Positions 44,594-57,264 of a DNA stretch of 64,000 nucleotides are shown one piece after another. Both the position numbers and the translations under genes were made by a program. This DNA is from Daedaleopsis sinensis (lineage: Eukaryota > Basidiomycota > Agaricomycetes > Polyporales > Polyporaceae), in the NCBI GenBank assembly GCA_033807695.1, contig CM066304.1, forward strand, positions 1,054,001-1,118,000. The letters run 5' to 3'. The notes under the pieces were generated by a model that was given only the letters and a program-made list of their open reading frames with translations, was not told the DNA's origin and ran no database searches. How positions within the stretch are numbered: the stretch's first letter is position 1; every line of letters starts with the position of its first letter.

Positions 44594-45953
44594 GACTAGG
44601 AGGGGTAGCTAGTGGAGTGAAATGGGTCGAGGAACCTGGGGGATGGAGTTCCAAGCGTCGCGTTTATATACTGCACTCGACCTCTAGATCAGGGCGGCTA
44701 TGATATGGTATATGGATACGGCCAGTTTCCGTATACGGCCGGGTTAGAAGAAGGTTTGATCGTGAGCCGGGTAGTGGTTGATGAACCGCCGGAATGCCAG
44801 TGACGTTTCTCCACAATAGCGATGCTTGACAACGGGTCGGGACGCTGAGAGCCTCAGCTCTATGCCTCGGCGTGAAGCGGTTCTCATGCAATTGTGAGAT
44901 GGGAATCTGCGACTGTCGGCTGTTACTACCCGCGAACACGCGCAATATTGAGTGAGGGCTTACCGAATCGGGAGCGACCATGAGACTGAGGAGGAAAAGG
45001 AATGGTATGTGACATAAAATGACTGCAATTCTGAGCGCATGTGCGGAATGTGACGGATGCGGCTAAGGTGGAGGATTGCCGTCGGCGTCGGGCGGCTGTG
45101 GTACTGTGTTGACCTTGGCCGCTCGATCTGCAGACTCTCCACCAAGCGGCGAGGGCGAGCCTAGCTGTGTTAGAGCTGTTTCATGCATCCTGGAGCGGCG
45201 TTCTCGAGCACACGCATCGTACACCTGGGGTCACACGAACGCCCACCGAACAAGGATCATGTTCCTGGATGGAATTCTGGAGGTTTGCGGGTTCCGAGCA
45301 TATAGAGTACACTGTTCGTGTACGCGTGGTTCTGCATCTGACAGAGTCAGGACGGCGCGAGATGTGTGTTGCTATTGTTTTAAATATGGTGAGCCTGGCC
45401 CGACAAAGCCTGATTCCGTACCCCGGCGGAGCTGGGTGAGCTGCGCTCGAGCTTGAATTACGTGCAACCCTCAGATAGTACACCTGAAAAAGGGATATCG
45501 GGGATATGCGTGACGAGTAAGTGTATTTCGGGGACAGTATGATTGGAATGCTGCAAAGTTCAAGCAAAAGAACTCACCGCCAATAGTAATCGGTTGACGA
45601 CTGTCATCGTTCGCTCTACATCCGGTTTCCTAAGTCAATGACCACATACGAGTACCCGAAGCCATAGTCGGAAGATGAATGATTCAAGTCAAGGCAGCCT
45701 ATAGGGGTCTGCTGTCTGATTCTCCGAGCCGGAAGAAGTTCGAGGACAAGGGAGAACAGACGCCTATGGTAGATAAGATTAGATTAGACAACCCAAACGC
45801 AAAGGCGCTTCAATCACTTGCTTCTGACCACCATCTCGTGTCTGCTTCCTCCTCCTGCCCCTCCTTCATCTTCCTGACTTGAGAGTTAGATCAGCTTAAC
45901 CCTTTACTTAACTGCTGGAAATACCCTAAGGTTACGTACTGGACATCAAGACA
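44594..45953. other. Intergenic, divergent genes
   Basis: Probable upstream regions of the carboxypeptidase and MED4. On the minus strand TATATAA at 44670-44664 sits 71 bp before the carboxypeptidase ATG. No gene is supported in the rest. Confidence 0.5.
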
Positions 45954-47687
45954 ATGTCCTTCCCCGCCGCCGGCTCTTCGTCCCACAACCTCACGCAATC
46001 CATGTTGACTCAGTCGGGATATTCCCAGCCGTACGGTTCTCAAGGCTATTCTCAGCAGTACCCTTCTCAGCATTATCCTACTCAGTTTGGTCCCAGTGAC
46101 ATTGCTCAGCCATCGGCCTCGATGTCCGAGATCCTCCTCGACCCTCTAGCCAGACTACAGACTCTTTCACACACCCTGTTCCAATCGCTCGGACCGCCGC
46201 AAACGCGGCCACCGCCCCCGCCGTCAGTCTCGGAGCTCCTAGCATTGGACGCGCAGCTTGCGGCCGCCGTCCAACTTGCTACCGCGCATCAAGTTAAGCA
46301 ACGCCGAATAGAACATCTGAAGGACGAGGTACTTGATCTCGACCGTCGGTGGCGCGACATTGTGCGGACATTGGACGAGGGCAGACGAGAACTCGACGCG
46401 ATTGTGCGCGAAGGCGAAGAACGCATAAAGGCTATTGAAGAAGCCAAGGCGGGTACGTCGCGTTTGTTCCGTTTTCAGACTGCGGGGTTCCCTCGACTAT
46501 TCCTTCGACCACGGCTCCTTCGTCGTGGAGTATGTTCCTGCTACTCAATGACGATGATGAAGATGACCATGTGTTACATGTCAACCATTTTCGTATGTAT
46601 GACATGGCCATCTTCCGTCTCGCCGATATACGTAACGTTAACTCCGTTCCATGTTAGATGGATGTGGCAGGTCTTGTGCATTGAGCGCTCCATGTCATTT
46701 ACGCTGTTCGATGCTCCCCATGATGCCTGCAGCTAGTCTCGTAACGGCCACCGTAAACGGCTTCCGGATGTCCGGCATACTCAGAATGAAATGGATGTGC
46801 CGTTCGAGCTAGACAGGACGATCAGATCCCAGCGACGTCCACGATCTTGCACCGGACCTAGAGCCATGTCCAAGCACAGGCATCCTAGTCTGCGGGCTCG
46901 GTCTTCACCGACGATTCGTCCTCGCCATCCGACCCCCCGAGCTCCGCGCATCGGACGAAGTGCGTAGAGTTGACACTGACTCCGTTCTTCCCGGTTCCAT
47001 ATTTGACTGTTCATTGTATCTGGAGTACGAGGATCTCGCGCACCTTCCTTCTCCGGATGCCCCAGGTTCTCGAGGAGCCGCCGGTGATTGTGAGCACGAA
47101 CCCGCGAAGGCGCACGGGCCACGCCATCCGCTGAGAGATACTCAAGCCAAACGTACCTTCTCGTTCCGAAACTGGCACAAACCACTCACGCTGACGCCCT
47201 CCCGCTGCCGCGTATTCCACAGCCGCGATCCCATACCCCGAGCTGCTCGCATACGCCCAGAGCCTATCCGCATTCACTTCCGCGCCACCCAACATGCCCG
47301 ACCTTGCTCCGGGCCAACCGCCCCCGCCGTTGTTCTTCCCCCCCTTCCCGAACGAAGAAAAGATGCGGCGCGGCCACATGAACGACGAGGCGCCTCTCGG
47401 CATCCTGGGCGAGACTCATTCTGTTGGAAAGCGTGCGTGCCCCCGTCCCTCATCCTCTCCCCCACCCGCGCCCAGTGGGAGCCTCGCGCTCCCACTCCGG
47501 GTGTGCACGCGGAGCTTACAGCGGAACTGACGTGTGACCCTTCTCTGCTCTCTCTTTTGCAGCGCCGACCGTATCGCCGACGGTCGAGCTCCCAGGCCAC
47601 CCGGGCGTAAACCCATACCGCCCAGACTTCCGCCCGCTCCAACAGCAGCCGTTCGACCTCGACCTCGACCTCAACCCGGACCTATAG
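45954..47687 (+). CDS. MED4: Mediator complex subunit 4
   Basis: Three exons: 45954-46452, 47223-47432, 47563-47687; 834 bp, 277 aa. The N terminus is Gln/Ser/Tyr-rich (YSQPYGSQGYSQQYPSQ), followed by the Med4 helical core: DPLARLQTLSHTLFQSLG, SVSELLALDAQLAAAVQLA, HQVKQRRIEHLKDEVLDLD and coiled coil to ERIKAIEEA. Then come the hallmark PYPELLAYAQSLSAFTSAPP and PPPPLFFPPFPNEEKMRRG. The C terminus is LDLDLNPDL. Med4 joins the middle module of Mediator, which links activators to RNA polymerase II in the nucleus. Intron 1 is 770 bp, more than ten times the local norm. The start is the first ATG of the frame and gives the expected length. Confidence 0.88.
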
Positions 47688-47895
47688 GCTATGGCTATAA
47701 TGGTAGCGCGGACCGCCTTCTGCCGCGACAGGGCGCGACATAGATACTGGGTGACTAACGTGATACATCGGTGGCAGTAGGAAAACGGCAGAAACACAGA
47801 GCGTGAGCGACAGTGATACATGACGGCATATACACGTATTGTGAACAGGGATGGGCGGCGCAGTGGGAGCCTGAGACCGTGTGGGACGGGGAGGA

Positions 47896-50800
47896 CTATG
47901 TATTGTACACTGGGAACGGGATGAGCGGCGGGCTTCGCGACGGGTCCTCTTCGTTCATGAATCGCCTGCGACATGCGGCGCGAGGGAAGAGGCGAGGGCG
48001 TTCGTGAACATTCGGCCGGACGCAATGGGATCCAGACGGGGACACGCACCGGAAAATGCCCATATTCACCTCGGACTTGAACACGACGAAGAGGTGCGTA
48101 TTGTCGTGCGTGTCGACCTCGGCGCAGCTGTCGCACAGGTCCTTCGGGCAGTACGCACAGTGGAACCACTCGCCCGAGATATGCTGCATGCACCGATCGC
48201 ACACGGCGAAGTTGTGGGTCAGCGTCCGGAGATACTCTGCAACGTTGCGCTCGGTAGTCAGTCAGCCAGTCGAGAGACAATTGGGAGCCAGCGCGCGACT
48301 TGCCCTTTGGGTTCGACAGATTGACGGCGCCGCCCGCCGGTCCGGCGGCTTTCTTGTACCTGCGGTCGCGTCAGATCGTCAGTCCGGGTCCCTGTTTCGG
48401 GCGCGACACCGGCGATGCACGCGGGCGACTTACAGAGAAGGGAGCGGCGGGTGCAGGTTGAGCGGGTGATCAACAGGCTTCGGCAGCTTGAAGAAGAAGT
48501 GGTATGGGTCGTGCAGGGCGTACGAGCGCGTCTCGCACCGTTCACACTGCAAAATACAAGGGCGGGTGCCACATACCGTTAGCCTCAGGTTCCGGACCCG
48601 GCGCACGGGGTGCAGGGGTGGGGCCAAAAGCTACAGGGACGTTACGTACCAGGCTGACGGGGTTCGGATACGTCGAGCAGTTGGCGCATTGGTACCGGAC
48701 GCCGACGATTGGCTGTAGAGAGATGACACGGCGGTGGTGTTGGGGGTGGTGTGATTGGTGTATGGGGCGAGAGGGGCGAGAGAGGAGATGAATGTCGGGC
48801 AACGATAGTGGAAGACTAACGACGCCACGTACCTGCGCGCATGCGTCACAGCCCACGCCATGGTCGCGCACAACAGCGGCGGCGTCGGCGCGTGCGCTCG
48901 AGCCGAGCACCGTATGCGAATACGACGAGCCTAACGAGTTCCGGCGCGGTCGACCGTTGGTGCCGTCGGCCTGCGCGATCTGTGCGTCTCGCCCGGTCCA
49001 CAACTTGATCGCCATCTGGCTGGTGGAATGGAGGTCTGCGGTTGACATCGGGTGCGGAATCTGGGAAACAGGTGCAAGGGTGGTCGGCGTCAGCCCGCCG
49101 CGCTCAGGGTACACGTCCGGATCCGGTGGAAGAAGGATGAGGAGTCACCTTGATCATGATGTGGGAAGAGATGTGTCCCCCGTCGTCGGAGTCCAGGTTT
49201 CCGGGCAGCCCGGCGGCATCGCAGTTCGAGCAGATGTCGACGTTCTCGCAGATTGCGCAGTGGAAGCGCGCCCCGACGATCTCTTGCATACAACTGCGGG
49301 CGTGCTAAAATGAGCGCACTGTCGATGTACAATTGACGTGATGAGCGACGTACTGAGCACAGCGGACGCCGACGTGTGTCATTGCTGTACAAAACAGGGT
49401 TGATGAGCTTTAGCAGCTGTATAACGTACTGCAATGGGCTTACATGACTCCTCCATGGATCCCGCCTGACGAGAAAGGTCTACCATGACAGTGCTCGACG
49501 AGGAACTGCTCGGTTTGTCTTGGACAGCTAAGAACGCGTGGGATGGGTGCACCTCGTACACTTGTCTACATTGCGCCGACTCAGTCACTTATATAACCTC
49601 AAGTGCCTGCGCATGCACAGTCCGGCGCACGTACCTGTAGCAGGCCCGACAGAGATTGAAATCGTCACAGGATGCACACTTGTATCGGTGGCCGTTGATG
49701 ACAGTATTGCACGTCGAGCAACGACATGTTCCTTCTCCCCCTTGCTCTGCTCACATAGATAATTAAGTCTAGTGTCAGCGGCGGAAATTAAAAGAATAGC
49801 AGCGCTGCGCAGAACCCCGTCCGAAGCTGCGGTAGGAGGCACGGCGCAGTCGTTGAGTGGAATGATGGCCACTCACCGACGTCTTCCCAGCCGTTTCGCG
49901 TCCAGCTCTTCTCAATGTACGCGTGCCGCAGCACGCCCTTCTGGCTGGGCGCAGTCCGCCTCATTCTCGAGCGTGCGCGCTCAGCATCTTCGGGTGACGT
50001 CCCTGGTCCAGGAGAGGTGCCAGGAGTCGCGCTAAACTCAATAGAGTGCTCCACGCCGTAGGCCTGCACACAGTTCGAACACAGCTCGTAGCCTTCCGGC
50101 CGTCTTGCCTCCGTTCCGACGCCTAGTAGCCCGAGCAAGGATGGGGATGGGACATGGGTCGGAGAAGGAGGTGCCGGGAGCGGTTTGTGCGCAACTGAGA
50201 GGAGGGTGCTCTCCGACATAGACCGGCCGAGAAGGCGATCTGAAGATCCGGAACTGCCGCTCCCGCTCCCGGAATGCTGACTGCCGATGATGGTCAGGGA
50301 CGACGCGGATGCAGCCGGGGACTTGTGCAACGGAGGGTACGTGTGCTCGCGGTGGATGTCGATCGCGCGTGTCTTCCCCTTGACGTCGCTCGACCATTCT
50401 GGTTGCTCAACGATAAGCGGCGCAGGCTTCTTCTCACCACACGTAGAGCACACGTATTTGATCATGTCCAAAACGATGCTACAATTAGAGCATGTGCTGG
50501 GGTCCGGAGGAGGCCCAAGAGGCGACTCTGGTCGTAGGAAGGAGAGAACTTCGGGCGGAATGTCGGGATGGATGTAATCAGGGTTGTATGGCTGCTCTTC
50601 TGGGATCATGAAGGGATTCGACGAGCGGTGCGGGTGCGTATACTGTGTAGCCTGTAGCGAGGTATGGCGGCTTACGAGGCCTTTGTCGGGTGCGTCCGAG
50701 AAACTCTCCAGTGCTTCGTTGACACCAGCGCTCGCACCGTCGTCGTAGCCGTAGTCCCGCACGCTCTGAGATGCAGCGGACCCGCTGCTGCCGGTGAGGG

Positions 50801-51819
50801 TGTATCTGTAGTTCCCATGCTGGTTCTGCTCCAGCGCCAACGACACGTTGTCTTCCAACGAGAAGTCGCTGACGGATCCACCATCCCCACTGAGGATCGG
50901 GATATGAGCGTTCTGCTCGCGGAGCCAGTTGGCCCCACGTTCGGTCTGGAAGGTGGAGGCACCGTTCAGGTTACCCGGCGAGAGTCCAAGCCGCTCCTCC
51001 TCGAGCTTCAGCCGTGCGAAGACTGAAGATGGATCCTCGGGATAGCGTGTGAGGGAGTCGTCGGAGGACAAGAAAGGATCTTTATCCTGCTTAGAGCTCG
51101 CCGTCCGAGGTGCACTAGACGTCGTGCGGGACTCCCATCTCTCTCCGGCTTGAATAAGGGGCTCGCGGCTTGGACCTGCGACGATAGTCTTGGTTCCCCT
51201 TCCCATGCCCGGGTACGCATCGTATTTCGAACCAATGTCTTTGGAACTCACAGTGATAGCGTCGTCATCCAGCTCCTGCGACCGTTCCGGCGTATATAGC
51301 GAGTACCCGCTCCCGTTCCGATGCTTGTACTCCTCGAGACTGACGAGGGATCCTGTGTCGGATAGACTGATGCTGTCATAGTCTACGACCACCCGTAGAC
51401 GCAGCGTGATCTTGGCTCTACTGAAACTCCGACCGGACAGGATCGAGGCGGCAGATGAAAGGGGAGGATCTTCACTCGGGGTAGGATTGAAGTACGCGAT
51501 AGCCTCCGTAAGCTCGGCTTCGCTGGAAATGAAGTTGGTCTCGGATTCATCGTCGTCATAAACGAGATTGAAGGGCGTAGCAGCGAGTCCAAAGCCTTTC
51601 TCTACCTGTCGAGCATGAACATGTTAGATGCAAGACCGAAGCGGAGTAATAACGCACCTGCTTCCGAAGATTGTCGTAGGTGCAGATGCGAGAAGACTGA
51701 AAGGTGATCTTCTTGCTGCCTTGCTCTTCATGGGTGCACTTCACGATGAGCTGCTTGTCCGGGCGCGGTTCAGATCTTCCGTAGCTAGAGCCGCCATAGT
51801 CTGATCCTGCCACCGACAT
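47896..51819 (-). CDS. PB1 and multi-ZZ zinc-finger protein (possible Nbr1-like receptor)
   Basis: Starts at ATG 51819 (exon 1 51819-51658, exon 2 from 51605) and ends at TAG 47898-47896, with about ten exons. The N-terminal PB1 domain has the basic KCTHEEQGSKKITF part and the acidic OPCA loop VYDDDESETNF. A long Ser/Asp-rich disordered region follows, then a CXXC-rich segment (CSNCSIVLDMIKYVCSTC with CSNC later). ZZ-type fingers are CRCSTCNTVINGHRYKCASC, CMQEIVGARFHCAICENV, CDACAQPIVGVRYQCANC and CDRCMQHISGEWFHCAYC. It ends SPPLIPFPVYNT. PB1 plus ZZ is the front half of p62/Nbr1 autophagy receptors, but I see no four-tryptophan (FW) or UBA domain. The role in selective autophagy is an inference. 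Internal splice sites around 49710-49860 are uncertain. Confidence 0.75.
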
Positions 51820-52765
51820 TCAGAAAGGATGAGTGAGCGGAGAGTTCAGGCGCAAGTGGCTGCTGCGCTTCCCTCTTGCGCGACATTCCGATCGCATTCG
51901 GATCTGTCTATGTAATCGGGGCCGGTATCGCGGGCCGGGTCGAGGCCGGCGCAGCACAATGGCGCTTACTGTGTCCGGAGAGGTTGGAGGAGGAAGGAAG
52001 GTCCAAATGGCTCGAGCCTCGAGGTACTTATATGCGCCAGTTCATCGACGTTGTCCCCAAGCCTCAAGGTGACTCGGCCGGCGGCCCTGCTCGACTGGTG
52101 GTCCGCTACTTGAGTCTTGCGCACAGTGGGTCTCTGTCTAAATATCGGCGGCTGAGGGTGTCACGATTTGGGCAACGCGTCAGACTCAAAGACCCATCGT
52201 ACTAGAGGATAGTGTGGACTCTCAACTTGTCTTTGTTTTTGGGAGAACGCGCAGATACTATGTAGTAGCAGCTGCAACTTCTCTTGTTCCGTGCCAAACC
52301 GTGACCAAGTAAAGTCTCGATCAACGCGGGTGACCGGGCGGGCGGCAGGGGTGCTCGGCGGTGGGAATGGTGGTTAAGACGGGGTTAGAAGAGCGGTCGA
52401 CGAGGAGCTGGCGAGAGTTCGGGTGCTCGCAAAACGACTTGCAAAGGAAGATCGCGCGTTCATTGATACACGTGATCGCGTCTTGATCGCGTCTATACTC
52501 AGTGTTTTACTGTAGATTTCACAGCAGAGCCGCTCTTTACAGTACACAGTCAATTGAGAATGCGCAGAGATTAGAGTAGTGCATCAGTCGTGCACAGAAG
52601 TACTGGAGTTAATAGTTACTAGCACTTACTTAGACTATCAGATTGTGAGAAAGTCGATGCCGTGTGACTTTCCAGTGCTTGATAAGTTTCGAGTCGGCCG
52701 TCGACGTCCGCGACCACTGGCAACTTGGACTTGCCAAACTTCGTCTCTCCCAATCTCATCCACAC
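51820..52765. other. Intergenic, divergent genes
   Basis: Upstream regions of the PB1-ZZ gene and the small gene at 52766. Nothing else supportable. Confidence 0.5.
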
Positions 52766-53324
52766 ATGTCAGGACCCAAAGCTTTCAAGCTCGTTACAGT
52801 CAACACTGCTCCTGAACGTGCCAAAAGGCTCGTCGGGCGTGTTGTCGAGGATGTGAAGGCGCAATACACGATTTCGCACGTCGCTAACGTGGAGAGTGAG
52901 TTCTAAGCATCGTAGGCACGGTACACACGAATAGCTAACTGTCTCTGCGTAGAGATAGATGACGTACTATCGACTCTAGAAAGAGAGCAACCAGATGTAT
53001 TGGTGAGCCACTCATTAACGCGTACGATGATGGGGCTCGTTGTGCTACGAACTTACATGGAATTCTGTTCAGTTCACCGCTTCCATGTGGACCCCAGCGG
53101 AGTCCCAGGTTTGTTTGACAACTCATGCGGGTTCCATGAAGCTAACGAGCTTCACGTTCATGGACTGCTCGCGATCGTAGCGAATCGTACAGATCGCGAC
53201 AGAGACTATCCCTGGAATCAAGACATTCAGTCTCCCATACGGGCTGCAAGTCGAGAAGGGACCAGACGCCATAGTGGAATACATCAAAGAGAATCTCCCG
53301 TCCATTCTCGGGAACTCGAACTGA
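52766..53324 (+). CDS. Small conserved-looking protein, function unknown
   Basis: Four exons: 52766-52895, 52953-53002, 53073-53108, 53193-53324; 348 bp, 115 aa, all junctions GT-AG and in frame. The text runs MSGPKAFKLVTVNTAPERAK, then ISHVANVEKIDDVLSTLERE, QPDVLFTASMWTPAESQ and GPDAIVEYIKENLPSIL. The alternating strand/helix pattern suggests a small alpha/beta fold. It has no signal peptide or membrane segment. I recall similar hypothetical proteins in mushrooms but no assigned function. The EKIDDV and ASMWTP segments look like the conserved core. Confidence 0.7.
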
Positions 53325-53710
53325 TATGTTTTTCCGAGGTGCAAATGTTCATGTATGTATGTAGAACCTGCGGATCGAGTTAACAAAGACGTCGTGTGCC
53401 AGCAGCGGTCGGAACTGCTAGTCAATCTGCCTGACATGGACGGTCGGAAATCACGTTAGACTGCTATAGCTTTTGGGCGTAGTAGTACTTACTTCAACTT
53501 CAAGGTTGTTTCGAAGTGGGTTGAATGACGTCCGCGCCGCTGAGCATGATGGCATACATGCAGGTCGTACTAAGCGCAGAGGGGTTTTTAGTGATGATGT
53601 CATCGGCTTCGCAGCGCGCCCACTGGCACGCAGGGTGTTGGACTTAAGCGCAAGCTCTTGTTCGCTCTCTCCGCGCGTCCCCGCAAACAACCCTGCACAT
53701 TACCCTCGCT
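53325..53710. other. Short intergenic
   Basis: About 385 bp with no gene seen. It contains the upstream region of the next gene. Confidence 0.5.
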
Positions 53711-54715
53711 ATGTCTGACCCTAGCTCTTCAGCTTCAACGTCGGCCCAGGCACAGATCGCTTCGCACTCACAGTCTCTGATTCAGAAAGTCCAGTATGAA
53801 GCGCAGAAAGCGGCCACACAAAGTTGGGCAGCGTTGGCGTCGTTGGCGTGGCTCTGGCCTGTTCGTGGGCTCGTATACTCTATCACCCGTGCGTACTTTC
53901 CATCTTCCACATTTGGAACACAACGATACTCACCTATGAGACCCTGCAGATCCGAAAATCATCCTCTCCGTCCGCCAGGCGCTCCTCAAGTCCCTCCTGA
54001 CCTCCGTCGTAGTCTTCGCGGTGCTGGCATTCTTCACCTTCCTCCCCCAGATGGCCATCCTCGCCATCTTCACGGGCCCACTCGCCCCGCTGATCGCCCT
54101 CGTCGTGGTCGGCGCCGAGTCGCTCCTCCTCATCTCCTTCTTCGCCCGTGCGCTCTTCCTCGAACCCGCGCTCTCGCAAGTCTTCGACGCGACGCTTCTC
54201 GCCCGCGGGCAGACACAGCTGATCTTGGAGGGGAGGACACGCACCGAGTCGTCCGCGGCGCGCAGCGTCGGGAGCGCGCTCGTGAAGCCGCTCCAGGCGT
54301 TCTCGAAGGACGGGATGATGCGGTACCTGTTAACGCTGCCGCTGAACATGATCCCGGCCGTCGGGACAGTGCTCTTCTTGTTGTACAACGGACACAACAG
54401 CGGACCGGGGTGGCACTCGCGGTACTTCCAGCTGAAGGGTTTCTCGAAGAACCAGCGGGCGGTGTTCGTGGAGAAAAGGGCGGCGGAATACACCGCGTGA
54501 GTATCTTGATGGTCAAAGCGTGGTGGGTCCGGAGCTCGACTGACTTGATTGCATCCAGGTTCGGGATGGCGACGCTGTTGTTCAACTTCATACCACTCGT
54601 CGGGCTGCTGTTCAGCTTCACGAATACTGTCGGAGCTGCATTGTGGGCGGCTCAGTTGGAGGCAGAGACGAACATCATCGACAATCAGGCATCTTCTAAG
54701 AAAAAGACACAATGA
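53711..54715 (+). CDS. EI24-domain / RRT8-like multi-spanning membrane protein
   Basis: Three exons: 53711-53888, 53950-54496, 54559-54715; 882 bp, 293 aa. A Ser/Gln-rich N terminus is followed by several membrane spans: SLLTSVVVFAVLAFFTFLP, MAILAIFTGPLAPLIALVVV, LLLISFFARALFLEP and, near the end, MATLLFNFIPLVGLLFSFTN followed by TVGAALWAAQLEA. This end motif is typical of fungal outer-spore-wall RRT8/LDS proteins of the EI24 family, which associate with lipid droplets or endomembranes. The C terminus is basic (SSKKKTQ). The substrate is unknown. It is transcribed in the same direction as its neighbours on both sides. Confidence 0.75.
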   Translation: MSDPSSSASTSAQAQIASHSQSLIQKVQYEAQKAATQSWAALASLAWLWPVRGLVYSITRAYFPSSTFGTQRYSPMRPCRSENHPLRPPGAPQVPPDLRRSLRGAGILHLPPPDGHPRHLHGPTRPADRPRRGRRRVAPPHLLLRPCALPRTRALASLRRDASRPRADTADLGGEDTHRVVRGAQRRERAREAAPGVLEGRDDAVPVNAAAEHDPGRRDSALLVVQRTQQRTGVALAVLPAEGFLEEPAGGVRGEKGGGIHRVSILMVKAWWVRSSTDLIASRFGMATLLFNFIPLVGLLFSFTNTVGAALWAAQLEAETNIIDNQASSKKKTQ

Positions 54716-55498
54716 TGAGCCGAACATGTAACCAAATAGCTCGGGAGACCCACATTGCACAATATGGTCGCCAGGTCGAACGGGAAGCAGTCTTAAGTAA
54801 ATACATTATATCACCGCAGACTCGGAGTGATCACGTCTACAGTAAAGTTAAACCCCGCTTTGACTCCGCTTAAATCGACACTTCACGCGCGCTACGTTAA
54901 CCCTCGTTAACCATGCACTGCATCATTAGCAGCGGCAGTATCATCCACTCTTTCCAGCTCTTGTGTAGCTCACAACACAAATAGACCGAAGTATCCATGT
55001 TATGGGCTCGGTCTATCGTCCCGTCGCGCAACCATCTAACCGAGGCCCGGAAGAGGCCACAATTGAAGGGGTCTGCTCCCGGCGGACGTTCAGAGCACCG
55101 AAGTTCACGGTCACAAGCCTTGGTTTTATCCACTGCAACAACAGGATATGACATCCGACAGTGTTGGCACTGGAAGACAATATGGTGAAATATTTAGAGA
55201 TCTTTATCCATGCGCTGATGCACTTCGCCTCGACACGCGGACATCAATATCATGCCACAGAGACCACAATGTGGAACTGATATATTGCGGTCTCCGTAGG
55301 ATGCGACTCGGGTGTGGCCGCTGGCGTCGTACTACCAAGACGACAATCTGCAAGGACATCCCTCATCGAACAAGTACTCTGGACTCAGCATCTCAGGCTG
55401 GGGGCGCCGATGGTGGTGAGCAGGATAAATACAGAGCGGGTTGTGGCAACCCTCCAGCATCGAGCCCCAATCTTCTACTGAGCTTGACATACTCCAGG
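54716..55498. other. Intergenic
   Basis: About 780 bp, no gene supported. Confidence 0.5.
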
Positions 55499-57264
55499 AT
55501 GTCTGAGCCCACCTCCGAGGACGCTAGTCTTGCTGACTTGATTGCTGCGCTTAATAGCGAGTGAGTAATGCATCTTCGCTCTCTAGACATACCAGAAGCT
55601 GACTTCGATAATATAATTCTGGCAGAACGGTCGACAAATATTGTGTAATCGCAGCAGCAGGTGTGTCTCAATGAGCGCGATCTCAACGCAGTTGTTCATG
55701 GACGCCCGTAGTCATCGTCATATATGAATCTATACTCCTTCTAGGAAGTGAAGTAAAGTATTTCTGGAGGCGCAGGATTACAAGCGCATCCATCCTGTTC
55801 TTACTCAACAAGTATATACCCCTCACCATGAGCGTCATTCAGGTGGCGCTCTATCTCCCCATATTCACTGACGTTGTACGTATATCCACTCATGATGACG
55901 GTTGTCGGTGTATCCGTACGAAAAGAACTTACCACTAATGATCGTCGTCTCCTTCAGAGGTTCGTTTCTCTAGTAGTCCGACCGGCGACCAAGGCTTCAC
56001 GTTTACGCTGATGCCCGCTCTAGCTGTGCAATAACAAGTACAGTACTGGACGTTATGCTGCTTACACAGTATATTCCTTGGGCAGGTCAGTGTCCCATGT
56101 CAGAAGTGTCACTGCAACACCATATACTGACGTACTAAAACCCAATACTACTTCTCGTAGCATTCTCTGCACTCCGTGTATATGCACTAAGCCGATCTCG
56201 AATGTGGACCGCCCTCGTATTTTTTCTCTCATCGGCCCCCGTAGGTGTCAATGCGGTGCGTATGAAAAGTTAGGCTACACGGATGATTGATCGCTGACGA
56301 TGAGCACACTAGTTCATCTATGATCAGGCAGGATACGTGGGCATAAACACACCTGGGATTGGCTGTGTGCACTCTAGCCGGCATACCCTCACTGGGATTG
56401 AATTGACAAGGTACGTCTTGTGTTTCATTGTGCATACTCGAGCCGAGCAACATGTAACTAATGAAGTTCTGCAGCGGTACTGTTATCATCGCACTGAACG
56501 TTCAGCATTGTCTCTAACATAGTGTCACAATGTTTACAGGCACGATCATCTCAAGAGGATGCCTGATTCTGGCTGACGTGATCGTAATCGGCATTACATT
56601 TTGGGGTACCAGGAGAAACAATGTGCGACAGCACATTGGCAAACCTCGTTCATTGCTAGACGTGCTGATACGAGATGGTGTGTGAAGTGTTCTAGAACTC
56701 TACCGGGTGCCAAACTGGAATCTCACGCCGATTTGTGTACCCCTAGGCACTATGTACTTCATGTGCGTGTTGTACAATTTCCCGAGACTCTACTCGCAGG
56801 GTGATTAAACGAGATGACTGACCGCAGAGTCCTTTCCATCCTCAACACACTCCATCTCATATTTACCCTCCAGACAGTGAGTGCCCAGCACATTGTGAAC
56901 AGCGCCCATTCTTCAGTTAACACAAAGTTTGTAACAGAGCTATGGCACTACTAATGGAGGGAGCTACATCGTATACTTTACGGAGTCGTAAGAGGACTCG
57001 ATTACCATCATAGTTAGTATAGGCACTGACATAGATTCCCGCAGAGTCACAGCAGTGCTCATGAATCGGTTTATCCTCCACCTCCAAGATGTCCCCCAGC
57101 TACAAGGCACCACGACGGAGAGTACGCTACACTCAGAGTCGGTTGCCTTCACTTCCGTCGGGATACCTAGCTTGGGTCAAAGTGTCGAAGTTGACTCCAT
57201 CCAGCATTACGATCGTGATGGGGGGCGCGATGCGGATGCTCCTAGCCGTGCCGAGCTTGCGTAG
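55499..57264 (+). CDS. DUF6533-type seven-span membrane protein
   Basis: Start MSEPTSEDASLADLIAALNS at 55499 and stop TAG 57262-57264. Exons I can fix: 55499-55560, 55626-55660, 55712-55875, 56024-56085, 56161-56255, 56328-56410, 56540-56677; later ones lie between about 56747 and 57264. The text has the family hallmarks: EVKYFWRRRITSASILFLLN and then KYIPLTMSVIQVALYLP after the first span, CAITSTVLDVMLLTQYIPWA, then AFSALRVYALSRSRMWTALV, a FFLSSAPVGVNA span, CLILADVIVIGITFWG and SILNTLHLIFTL. The cytosolic tail begins MNRFILHLQDV. This family is expanded in mushroom-forming fungi and resembles receptors, but its function is unknown. The phases do not close at 55875/56024 and 56410/56540, so one or two tiny exons or mutations are missing from my model. 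Confidence 0.72.

Noticed and set aside
46781..47185. 134-codon minus-strand frame in MED4 intron
   Set aside because: No domain and not supported by splice or start context; kept only as part of the long-intron remark.
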